DNA of 64,000 nucleotides from assembly GCA_022457155.1 (NCBI GenBank), contig JAJGOT010000285.1, forward strand, positions 364,001-428,000. The letters run 5' to 3'. The DNA comes from Cladopsammia gracilis (Eukaryota; Cnidaria; Anthozoa; Scleractinia; Dendrophylliidae). A program made the translations under genes and the position numbers. The notes under the pieces were generated by a model. The model had not been told where the DNA came from, did no database searches, and worked only from the letters and a program-made list of their open reading frames with translations. Within the stretch, counting starts at the first letter, position 1. Each line of letters begins with the position of its first letter. Positions 11,801-24,300 of the stretch are shown here, in pieces.

Positions 11801-12276
11801 TTACTTATGCGTCAAGATTATATGATTTTAATTCGTGTTTTGATGAATGAGTCCCGGAATAAGTATAAGTGTTTTTACTAATGGCGTCATAGAGGTTGAA
11901 TTTGCGAAGAACTGCATGCACCTTTACACGAATAGCTACAGTGACTTGCTCAGTGTAGTTTCTTCAGCCTCGGATTGTCATGGTCTATTAATATGACCAT
12001 TCAACAGAGATGAAAGTAATTGACTGTTTAAATTATCCGTTTACTGAGTCGCCTTGTATTGTCGCGATCATAATAACGTACAACCCAGTTGATTACAAAG
12101 TCTAAACTCATAGAAAAATGCGCCATCTTTTTCTCTTCACTGAGAAACAAGGTCAATTGCGAAACACAGACTTAATTTCAACTACAAGTTTCTCTCTAGG
12201 AAGCAAAACAAAACAACTATTAAATAAACACACATGCATTTATCGGTTGTTTCAATCTTTTACGTCTTAGAAAGAA

Positions 12277-12310
12277 ATGGAACTGTGCTGAGCGGATGTT
12301 GAGCGTTTGA
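12277..12310 (+). promoter_or_regulatory. Two minimal upstream ORFs before the sacsin-like start
   Basis: Two complete four-codon reading frames lie directly upstream of the main ATG: ATG-GAA-CTG-TGC-TGA at 12277-12291 and ATG-TTG-AGC-GTT-TGA at 12296-12310. The main ATG follows 14 bp later, after an in-frame TGA at 12319-12321. They count as uORFs only if the mRNA leader includes this stretch. A possible splice acceptor ends at 12270, so the leader may begin there. Confidence 0.45.
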
Positions 12311-12324
12311 GGGCATATTGAGCG

Positions 12325-15300
12325 ATGGACGAAGACCTTAAAATTCATGGTAAGACCGTTACTATCAGCATGTAGTTACACAGCTTACCTGGAGAACATT
12401 TGCTCTCCTCGCATTATAAACCACACACATTCTAACTGAAAAGGCAGAGACTGACCTGGTCTGCTGCAAGGAAATGCACTGACAGTACTAGTTTTGTTTT
12501 ACCGGTGAGATTTTTATCCCGGATCTAAATCAACTGATGATTAGGCGATGTTTGCCGACCGCCTGAATCAAACTTCAGTCCGTTCTCGTTGACTCTATTT
12601 CTGTGCTATCGACGAGTTAGTTGAATTTGCTTAATTTTTACAAAAATCGACGTGTATTTTTAAAAACTCTAGCTCGCCTGTACGAGAGCTCACATGAATT
12701 CTCGCCGGTTGTCGTCGACCATAAGAAGCTATAAGACGCTTTTATATATCTCTCTTCGGTTCAAGTTTTCCAACACTCTCGTCCCTGATAAATAAATTAA
12801 GTAAAATAGTCAATTTCTTTGAATGAATGACTGTTGGCTTTCCTGGTCACTAGTCTAGCAAATATTGGAGAGCTGGTCACACATCCTGATCCATATTAAG
12901 GCTGGCATTGGCTTGAGCAGTTTGCACTGATTCCTATATTAATTGTTGAAACTTTTTGCGGTTGCTTTTGATCCGCAATACTGAAGTGAAATATTTCAGG
13001 CTTCGTTAAGTCATGTCCCTGAATAAATTGTTAACACGTCTCATTCATACTTCCCGCCTCCTCGTTTTCTAAATTTCTTGTTTAATATTGGCTGAGAAAC
13101 TTGAGAATGACTTTATAATCGGTGAGTTTCTCTTTCTGTCACTGTTCGTAAAAAACATTCAAATGACCGTCATGTATACCGCATGCTGGTTTTGAATATT
13201 TTGTAAAATCAGTGAAATTATAGTAAATAATGCCGGTTCAAACCCTCAGAAATTCGTTTATAGGTATCGTGTAAGTTAAGTCGTCATGCCTTCTCGACTT
13301 CGTTGCGAAGTTAAAAAGAAAAGCGCAATTAAAAAAAATCTTTAACTGGCGCCAGAATACTAATATGATAATCGGAACTTCAGTTTGGAACTTTTCCTTT
13401 GTTAAAATTAACAATAAACTCGAAGACGCTTACTGTGTACGACAAAAACTTGAACTGAAAACATCACGAATTTACATATTTTGGTTCTGATGGGAAACCT
13501 GTGCAGTTTGTTCATGTGAGTTGACTACATTGAAATATCACTTCGTCGTATTTTAAAGTATTGTATGAGATGCCTTATTCTCCCATAGGTTATCCATACA
13601 TCGATTTTTACACCATCTTTTAATTTCTACCCGTTATCTATACAAGTTTTCTGGGTATTGAGATTTCTATTAAATTCACCGCCTTTATGAGTGACGAAAA
13701 AATGTAATGTTTAATTGCTCTGAAATTGGAGGTGATCAGATTTGCCGTATTATCATCAGCGACCAAACTGACCGGCTATTCACGGGTAAACTGTTTTGAA
13801 TTTATGTTTCTTGTGTTAAATATTTATTATTTATGAACAAAAGTAAGTATAAACCAATCAACAGCTCGGATTCGCAAAGCATGTCGTTTTAATAACTTTA
13901 AACCAAAAACTGACAAAATATTTATTTAGGGAATAATCGTTTCTTGATTGCCAAAGCCGATACGAACCGGCTTTGAGAGTACACTAAGCCATTGGCTTGC
14001 TGGGAACACCGCAGAAGGGAAAAATGAACGAAAGCCAACGATGTCTAGATCGTGGAGAACTCGTAGTAAGTCAAAATTCTGCAAGCAAAACATTACAATG
14101 GTTCCATCAAAAGCTTTTAGTCATTATATTTATAGCTTTCCGTGATTTATTCAAACCCCGGGATTCGAACGCAGTTTGGTACATGTTTTGAAGCCTCTTG
14201 GAATAATTTCTCCTCTACCTTTTGAGAAAAATACTGTCTCTGTCTGCAATTGTTACGGTTTAAAGCTAGTCGCGCAAGCTGTGCAGTGCTTATTAGCATT
14301 TAGAAGGCAAGCGAATATTCTTGAATATTGTATCAGCGATAAAAACCGCTCATTAAAAGGAACACCCAATCTCAAAGATTATTAGACAAATCCGTCTATT
14401 CCTAACGAATCGATGATATTTGTGTTGCGTTAATTCCAAGTCGTGTGTTTTCAATTAACTTATGAGTAGAACAAATTTTATATCCGCCATGTTGTAATTA
14501 TAAAACACGATAAAAGTACAACGCATGTGAAATATTTTCTAAATCAGGGCAGTCGTATGGACAGAGAAGACCTTCGCTGACTGTTGTGCTCAAGCGCGTT
14601 CTCGAGGGCTATCCAGATGGAGGACAAATACTCAAGGTAAAGCACATCGAAACAAAATCAATGATCGACTTTGAAACATTATAAAGTGTTGATGAGCCAT
14701 ATATGTTAATTAGTTGCTAAAGAGTGACAAACGCAAATTAAAATAAGATGCGACATGTTGCTAAGGAAAGTACTGAAAAATTCACTTTTCTTTACTTTAA
14801 AAAAGTATATAAAATTAAATTCATTAATTGATTTTGGGTTAAAGTACGTTTTGACCTTTAATAAGCGATTTTTGTTGATTTTCATCGGAAACCAATAATT
14901 GTTTTTATAATCGTTGTTTAGTTGTATGTATTTGGAAGATGCAATTTTACGTATAATATTGAGTTTGCAGTAGTCGAGACGACTCGTGTGAAAGTTGAAT
15001 CGACTTGAACAAAAAAAAGTCTAAAAAAATCCACCACTTGTTGGTTTTGTCCGAATGTTGGCCAAGAAAAAAGCAATCAATTTTGTTGACATATTTTCAT
15101 GCTTGGAGCTTTTCCGTGCGATCAACAGGTGTGAACGTGTTTTGCTGCGCGCACGAGCTTCATTTATATTGCATCCCCAGGGGAGTAGGGAAATCAGAGT
15201 ATGAGCGGCTCGCCGCATCTCCCTACTCTACCCGAGTACCCCTCCCCCCCGGTATATACCACAGGGATGGGGATGGGGATGCTTGTATATTTTTGGTATC

Positions 15301-18300
15301 ACTTGGAACTGGGCCGAATGTAAAAATACAAAATGTTAATCTCGTACCCAGATCTTACTCGTGCTTGTACTGTACTGAAATGTGACCGTGGGAGATCTGA
15401 GTACGAGATTAAGTGTCGCGAACTTACTTAAAACGTTAAACGTTTTTTCAGGAATTGATTCAGAATGCAGATGACGCTGGTGCCACTGAAGTGAAATTCT
15501 TGTTCGACTCACGTGACAATGCGTTCGGTACCACTTCATTGGTTAATGTTGGCCTGTCCAAGTTCCAGGGCCCTGCTCTGTATGTGTACAATAATGGTCT
15601 GTTCACAGAGCAGGACTGGGTTGGAATTGAAAGCATTATGCAGGGATCCAAGAAAAAGGACCCAGTGGCCGCGGGGCGTTTTGGGACTGGCTTTAATTCC
15701 GTTTATCATGTGACAGGTAAGATCGATTAGTCACAATAAACTATAGCAATGTTCTATGAAATACGAAACTAACACTCTTGATCTTAGCCGTATTGTCAAA
15801 ATTCTCCTCGGGACATCGTGGAGATCCTCACCTTGCTCGCCTCTCCCCTGCGCGTGTGCATCAAAGAGAAACAGCTTGGTTGAATTGTTGTCGTTTTGTT
15901 ACTTCTCATTGTTTGTTTTTGAAGTATGGACAGTGCTTCGAGGGATAAAGCTCTGATCAATTTCAATGAACGTTAACTATACCTTCACTTCCATATTCAA
16001 ACGCAAGTCGTGTATCGTGAAATGGCGGTCGAACTTTATAAGGTCTGTAAATAAAAACGTATGGTATAACCATTCAAACGAAAGCTGTTCAGCAATAGTT
16101 TTGGAGGATTTTACAAAATCAATTTTTCGATTTTCCGTCTGTGCGAAAATCAGCCCGGGCGCGCAAAGCAGATTGGGTGAACATGGGCCTTTAACGTTTT
16201 GCATTTATTTGTTTCTCCAGACTTGCCCAGTGTTGTCAGTGATCATTACATCGTCTTCCCGGACCCTCAAGAAACCTATTTAACGTTTTGTGTTTATTTG
16301 TTTCTCCAGACTTGCCTAGTGTTGTCAGTGATCATTACATCGCCTTCCTGGACCCTCAAGAAACCTATTTTGGAGCCGATGAAACTGGTAGAAGGTACAA
16401 TATTCGCGAACCACTGTTGCAACAGTACAGAGATCAGTTTACGCCGTACGAAAATGTTCTCGGCTGCAAGATATCTTCTGGAGATTTTAACGGGACGTTA
16501 TTTCGTCTTCCTCTAAGAAAATGGCCGTCAAAAATATCGATCAAACCCTACACGGCAGGGAAAATCAATAGCCTCTTCGAGTCATTTATGGAAGAAGCGC
16601 CGATAATTCTGCTTTTTTTGAAAAATGTTGAGTCTATCAGCATTTATGAGACGAGTTGGACGGAGCGCGAAAAGAAGATTTTCACTGTTCAAATCAAGGA
16701 AGAGTTAAGACATTCAATAAAAGAAGTGAAACAGCAGTTTATTGATGCGGCTACAGAGCTGCTTACTAGGCCTTACGAAATGAGTTATGAGACAGTTGTA
16801 GAGATTGACAGACCGGACAAGTACAATCGCGAGTGCAAGTTCATGGTCTTGAATCGTGTTGGACATGAAAGCATGAGATTATCGGAACTTTCTTTATCTC
16901 TTCAAATGATTCCTTGGGCTGGAGTTGCAGCATCACTAGATATACCAGGAGACAATAAGAAGACAGGAAATGGACGAGTATTTTGTTACCTTCCTCTACC
17001 GATAGAGTCAGACTGTAAAACAGGTCTGCCCGTACATGTCCATGGCGCTTTTGGACTGACGGACAATCGTCGAAATCTGAAGTGGCCCGGACCAGAAAGC
17101 CAAAATGATGATGCAGCTGAGTGGAACATCCTTCTAACGCGAGATGTGGTTAGCAAGGCCTATGCAAGTCTTATTGTCGCACTCACTCAACTGAAGTACC
17201 CTAGAGAAGAAATGCTTTCCATTGTTCACAGCATCTGGCCAGATCTAGATCGTGTCCAAGGTCAGTGGAAAGTTATCTTGAATCCTTTCTTCTCAGCTCT
17301 GGCTGATCAAGAAGCATTTTGGACCCCTTCGCTTGGCGGAAGATGGATCGCCCTTGAAGAGGGAATTTTGGATCGACTGGAATATTCTCCAAACAAAGTT
17401 CGAAAAGAAGTGCGTGAAGTAGTTATCAAGACACTTCTTGAGGCTGACGAACCAGTAATTTTGCTTCCTCAGCAAGCTATGAAAGCTGTTGATCAATATG
17501 GTGAACATCATGTAAGGAGACCGCAAGAAATAACGCCCTCCTATGTACGCTCGGCACTCAAAGAAAACGCGTCACGTTCGCCGAAGAATAACAAGTATAG
17601 TGAAAAAGAAACGAAAATGCGGAATTCGCCTCGAGGCGTGAGTGGTGAAAGTTTGGATATTTACAGATTGAAAGGAATGGAGAGAGACGACGGTAAAGAG
17701 TCAAGTAAAAAGAGAAGCCTAGACTTTGAACGCCTTAGTAGAAAGGAAAAACTACTCCTTCTAGAGTTCATTCTCATGGATCGCAACTTCTCAGAACTCA
17801 CTGGACTTCCTCTTCTTCCCCTTGCGGACGAGTCTTTTGAAGAGTTTCGTGGTGACGTTCGTGGATACAGCTCAGACCACAGTGTCCTGATTGCATCTCG
17901 AAGCCATCCACGACGCCTTATTCCAGGAAGTGGTAGTAGATTCTTGGATGAGAAAATAGATACAAATTTGTTGGACATGTTGCGTTCTGTAGCAGTGGAA
18001 ATGGAGAGCAAAAGGTCAGGACCCACCCAACTTGTGTTGCTATCGCCTTCTCTTGTCCCAAAGCTACTCCACGAAAGTATGCCTGAAGTTTGGAGAAGCA
18101 GTTCTGTTGTAGTTCCTTGGAATGCAACAGATGAAACATTACCTGACGATGCCTGGCTACGGGGGTTATGGATCTGGCTTAAAACTGAGTTCCCCAAGGA
18201 TCTCACCGCTTTCGAGGGCATTCCCCTTCTTCCACTTGCAGAGGGAAGATCAGAGAAACGATACCTCATAAAGCTGAAGCATGATCACTGTGTGATTCAG

Positions 18301-21300
18301 AGCTCGTCGTACTTTGCGTCTTTACCAAGAACTGTGGCAAATGCACTAGAAAAAGCGGGGTGTATTGTTCTCTCTCACCTGCCCCCATTCTGTGATCATG
18401 CAGCCTTAAAACACTACGTCGAGCCACCGACGCCCTCTGGAGTACTAAAGGTGCTGGCAACAGTCATGAATGAGCCGGGAAATGATCATCTTGAGAATTG
18501 TTCTGTTGAAGAGAAGGTGGCCATTCGGGCATTTCTCTCCAGCCTGAGGAATCCTTCGGATGATGAAGTAGTAGCATTGATGATGTTGCCGATATTTCAA
18601 GCCTTGGACGGCACGACATTTACTTCAGTGCAACCGGGTGGACCGCTGTCTGGTACAAAACTTGACGTTGCTCCTCCACGACTGCACCTTCCATCGAGTA
18701 CGAAGATTCAGTATGCGCACCAGATCCTCTCTGCTACTGACGACGACTCTTACCAACTGTTAAGGCGACTTCCAGTTCGAATCCTGAACACCTCGGGCTT
18801 CTTGGTCGACAAGGTCTTTCCTTACATCGAAAACGGGGATTTTTATACCAGAGAGGAAGTCTCAGAGCTAATGTTTTGGGTAATTCAAAGACTGCCTGCC
18901 TTATCAAGCGACAACAAATCTTTTCCAGATCATCTGAAGAGCGTTCGGTTTGTTCCAGTTGCAAATGGTAGTTTGAAACCGCCATGCGACCTCTATGATC
19001 CTGAAGATGAAGTCATTCAGAAGCTGTTTGAAGGTGAACCGGACGGGTTTCCTGCTCAAGAATTTGCCAAAGCTCACACGCTAAGCCTGCTTCGTGTATT
19101 CTTGGACCTAAGGCGAAGTCGTTCCTTGGAAGCCAAAGATGTTCTTTTGATTGCGAAGCAGATCGCTCAAGCTCCAGAAGATTCTGCCCTTAGGAGGGCC
19201 GAGGCATTGATGCAATTCTTAAATGATAACTCATACCTGGTAGAACACGAGGTACAATTAGAAGAAAGATCTGGCCCTGCAAAGAAAGTTTTCCTGGGAA
19301 GCGTTCTATCGAGTTTGCCCTGGCTCCCAGCATCTAAAGAACCACTCAGCAAATACCCGTCAAGCATGCCTTGGTTTGGTGTTGCGAGAAGACTTTACTC
19401 TCCTAAGGACATGAGAGACGCGGACATGGTCAACATTGTTGGTTCAGCCATGCCTGTGCTCCGAGGAAGTCTCGATGACAAGCTCAAGAAAGCTTTTGGA
19501 TGGTCCTTTCCACCGCCGATCTCGTACGTTCTGGCTCAACTGAAAAGCGCGATTAGTACTTGGCAACAACAAGTGCAAAAATCTTCTGAAATCGAACTGC
19601 TCAAGTTCCAAGCGATGCTGAAGGATATCTACAGTCATCTATCCAGTGAAATTGTAATAGCCGAAGCCGTACTCGTTCTCAAGGAGTATTCGTTCTTACC
19701 TTGGATGTGGCACGGGTCAGGTTTCGCCAAGCCAAGCTGCGTCGCGTTGAGAAGCGAATGTCAACTGGATCTTAGACCCTACATCTTTGTGATGTCTGAA
19801 GATTTTCAGAAATATTCCGCGTTATTCAAGCGCTGTGGTGTGTTGGAGACATTCAATGATGATTCGGCCTTGGATGTCCTGCACATGATTCAAAAGTGGC
19901 ATCTGGAGGAGAAACGAAGCATGGAAGTAGTCAAGCGCGATCTTCGTTTGGCTCTCGATGTTTTGGACTTCCTGACGAAGGATGGAACGCCTCTTCCCCC
20001 TGAAATACGCAAAAGAGTTTTAATTCCAATTCAGGACGAGGACTACAGGCTTATTCTTCAGCCGTGTTCTGATGTCAGCTTTTGTGATGCCGAGTGGCTA
20101 AGGCTTGGTAATACCGATAGCAACATCGCCGACGTTGGATTCATGGTGCACAAAAGCATTTCCACTGATATGGCACAGCTTTTGGGAACACCTCCTTTAA
20201 GCAGAAAGCTGGCGGTAACAGAGACCCTCGGATTTCAGCAGAGCGGACCTTACGAACCAGTAACCACACGACTGAAGAATATCCTTAACGATCAAGGTGA
20301 AGACATCACCATCTTCAAGGAGCTAATTCAGAATGCAGATGACGCAGGGGCAATGGAAGTGAAGTTCCTTCTTGACTGGAGGAAGAACAAGACTGAGAAA
20401 CTGTTATCTCCTGGTTTGGCGGAAGCGCAAGGACCTGCCTTGTGGGTATACAATGATGCTTGTTTCACGGACAAAGACTTTGAAAATGTCAACAAGCTTG
20501 CCGCAGCTACCAAGATCGGGAATGAAGACAAACTTGGGCGCTTTGGATTAGGATTCTCTACTGTTTACAATATCACTGATCTACCAAGCTTCATTAGCCG
20601 AGAGTTTATTGCATTCTTTGATCCCCATACAACACACTTAGGAGACCTCATCAAAGATAAATCTCGTCCTGGAATTCGCTTGAATCTCAAGAGCAACCCA
20701 AAGGTGGCTATCGCTTTTCCAGATCAGTTCAAACCTTACCAAGGAGTATTCGGATGTACATTTGAGAAGAAAGGAGAGCCGTTTTTCTACGATGGAACAC
20801 TGTTCAGGTTCCCATTGCGAACAATGAGACAAGCTAGTGAAAGTGAAATTTGTAGCAAGTACTACAACGAGGATCAGTTTTCTCACTTAATCTCGGCCTT
20901 TCAGGAAAATGCGTCAAAGATGTTGCTTTTCTTACAGAATGTAAGGAGGATAAGCTTTTTTCAAATATCAACTGATCAGAACCCTTCCCTCCCAAATGCG
21001 GTCTTTGAGGCTGAAAAGGACACTCTTGAGACATTCTCACGGAGTAGCACAGTTCATGGAGATAAGAACAACAATAACATCGAAAGAAAATCCTCAAAGA
21101 ATGCATTTCTCCAGAGCGACCTTAATGGAAGTTGGATCTTTGACGAACAGTCCCACGAGCACCGTGCCAGTTCATCAAGGATAGTATCGCTCAGCTTACA
21201 AGTTTACCCAAGAAGCACATCCCCAACATCGAAAGTGCAATTTTCTTCTCACACGTGGTTAATAACCTCATGTTATGGTGATAAAAAATCGTTGGAGATG

Positions 21301-24300
21301 GCAAACAGTGAAGATGGGAAGCTCAATGGTTTGTTGCCTAAAGCTGAGGTCGCTGCTCTACTGTCAAGCACTGACAAAGGTAACAAGCGATGGAACCCAG
21401 AGAAAATCACGGGAGAAGCCTTCCTTGGTCTTCCTCTGGGAGTGGAAACAGGTTTTCCGGTTCATGTAAACGGATGTTTTGCTGTGACAACCAATCGCCG
21501 AAACTTGTGGGAAGATACTGGTGGCAGCTATTCCTCGCAAAAGCCGATTGAAGTACTCTGGAATCAATACCTCCTGGAAGACGCTGCGTCGAAGGCTTAT
21601 TTACAGCTGCTTGAAGATATTGTTAGTCTCCATCAACAAGGAAAAGTTGTAGAATTTCCATTTGATGCTGTTTGGCCAGATCCAGAGAAAGCACCATCCA
21701 AGACTTGGACAAAGTTTGCTTATAGTGTGTATCAGAAGATATCCAGTAGTCCAGCCCCTCTTCTGAAAAGTCAGTCGCTATGGGTGTCGGTGAAGGATGG
21801 CGTCTTTTTGGACGAGACTGCGATGAAGCTACCTGAAAGCTACCTCATAATGTGCGAGTGTGACTATAACGTCGTTCAACTTCCAAGATTCGTATCCGAC
21901 GCTTTTCAAAAGAGTGTGGCGCAGACGGTCGCTGAACATACATTCACCTTGGAAAAATTCGTTTGTAATGTATTCTTTCCTAATATCGACAAGTTACCGG
22001 GAGATTTGAGAGACCCAGTTACATGTCATGTACTGGATGAATACCTGCGGGGATCTCACAAGTATGAGAAGCCGTTAAGAGAAACTCAGTGCATTCCAAC
22101 GTCACCACAGGGAAACCAACTGTCCCGACCAGGGGAGTTAATTGATCCTACTGGGGCTGTCCGCGGCCTTTTCCTTGACGAAGAACACATCTTTCCAAGT
22201 GGAGACAGTTTTCTCAGACCGGAGCGACTTGTTGCGTTGAAAAAGCTTGGAATGGTGGATAATTTACTGGCGTGGGAAGGAATCTGTGAAAGGGCCACAT
22301 TCATTTCCTCGTTGGCTACTGACAGCATTGAAAACGCATCACTGATGTCAAGGAACCTACTGAAATACTTGAACGACAACATGTGTAGATTATCTCCACC
22401 AAACGCAACCCAGCGAAAACAGCTCTCCGAGATCCATTTCCTTCCCGTCATGGACAAACCAACAGGATATTGCCTATCATGGAAGGGTGTCGAAAGACGA
22501 GAAACTAGTTTTCTTTCTGCCAGAGAGCTATGCCGCGATGATTCCATCTATTTGCTAGGTTCAGTTAAGCCAGTCTTAGACGAATCTCCAGAGACCGGCT
22601 GCGACCGTGTGACTAAAGATGTCGCCAAGCTTTTGGGGTTCACTTGTCAACACGCCACTGTCAATAACGTCCTGTTGCAACTTTACTCTGCCGTTCAAGG
22701 CCTTGTGGCAAGTGATGCAGCCAGCAGAGAATGCACGCGAAAAGTATGCGTTGCTGTGTATCAGTTTCTTCAAGACAGGATGAACACTTTAGATAGACAG
22801 GTGATACAAGGTCTTTTGGATGAAAAGCCATGGATATTTGTAGAGAGCAAGTTTGTTACATCCAGTCAAGTATCATTTTCATGGAATAATCACGGAGAAC
22901 CCTTCCTTTACTGTCTGCCTGAAGACTTTACCTTGAGATTCAAAGAGCTCTTCAAGGCACTTGGAGTTAGGGAATCCTTTTGCGGACAAGACATGGTGGA
23001 AGCACTTTTTGTCCTTGAGGAGAGAAAACAAGGCAACCCCCTCACACCACAAGAGTTTAGGACCGTGAAAGCATTCCTGGAGGATATCGCGGTAATGGAC
23101 GACGAAATTTTGAATTCCTATTTTGGGCACTTACCCTTGCCAGATGCAAATCTAGTGCTCACGACAGCAGGAGACCTCGCCATAAACGATGCTCCCTGGA
23201 TGCACCAAGAAAAGCAAAGGAACTACCTCCACAGCGACATTTCCCCAACACTGGCCCACAGATTAGGCGCTGCAACAATTCGAGAACAGAAGTTGGACAA
23301 GTATTCCCACACGATCGGAAGACCATTTGGTCAGAGTGAACGCCTGACAAGTAGACTGAAAAACGTGTTGGAATCATATCCATGCGACGTTGGAATCCTT
23401 AAAGAAATAATCCAAAACGCCGATGACGCTGGGGCTACAGAGGTACATTTTGTACACGACCCTCGCCAACACGGTACCACACGTGTTCTGTCGGAGGAAT
23501 GGAAAGACCTTCAAGGCCCTGCTCTATGCATTTACAATGATTGCGCCTTCACAGAAAGGGATATGGAGGGAATACAGAGGCTTGGAATTGGAAGTAAGAT
23601 AGACAGCCCCGAGAAAACGGGAAAATATGGAATCGGGTTTAATACAGTGTACCATGTGACAGATTGCCCAAGCTTCATAACAAATGGTGAAATACTATGT
23701 GTACTTGATCCACACGCCCGATATGCGCCCGATGCTACTTTGGAGTTCCCAGGACGTCGCTTTGATCCCCTTGACGACGAGTTTTGGAACGATTTTTCCG
23801 ATATCAGACCTGGTTATCTAGAAGAGTTTTTCGATCTGAAAAATTCTACCATGTTTCGCCTTCCGGTACGAAATGATTTACAGGCTAAGGAATCAGAAAT
23901 CTCGACGAAGTCTTTCACTAGTTCTGACATTGAACAGTTGCTGACTATCTTTGAAAGTGAAATCCGAGATATTTTGCTGTTCCTCAGAAGCGTGACAAAA
24001 ATAAGCATTTCACGGATAGAAAACAACAGATTGGTGAGAAGATATGAAGCGACCGCAACGATCCCAAGCGCAGACCTCCCAAAGATCCGTGCTCTTGATG
24101 CAGAAGTAATGCGATGCAAAGAATTGAGAACCAACTGTATTCCATGGTTTGGAATAACTTACACTATCACCATTCAAGACACCCTTGGAAGAAAAGAGGG
24201 ATGGGTTATTCAACAGTGCCTTGGTTCTCGCATGTGTGGAGAAAAAGCGTTCATTCCAGAAGGAAGCAATTATGGATTGTTACCCCGGGCGTCCGTAGCA

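Larger units (their letters stand above)
6104..12276. other. Gene desert upstream of the sacsin-like gene
   Basis: About 6 kb of AT-rich DNA with no exon I could support. It holds the MITE at 6931-7154, repeat-like sequence near 7330-7740 (C/G-rich, with short frames on the minus strand) and a degenerate palindromic element at 8679-8812. The promoter and any 5' non-coding exons of the sacsin-like gene should lie in the right part but cannot be placed. Confidence 0.5.

Noticed and set aside
15005..15385. 126-aa plus-strand frame in sacsin intron 2
   Set aside because: It runs through a palindromic mini-element and low-complexity sequence and is bypassed by the supported splice from 14636 to 15452.
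17661..18269. Long minus-strand open frame (202 codons) inside the sacsin exon, and similar frames at 22086-22547 and 28359-28820
   Set aside because: Shadows of the sense coding sequence in a 13-kb exon. No start context, motif or splice structure of their own.
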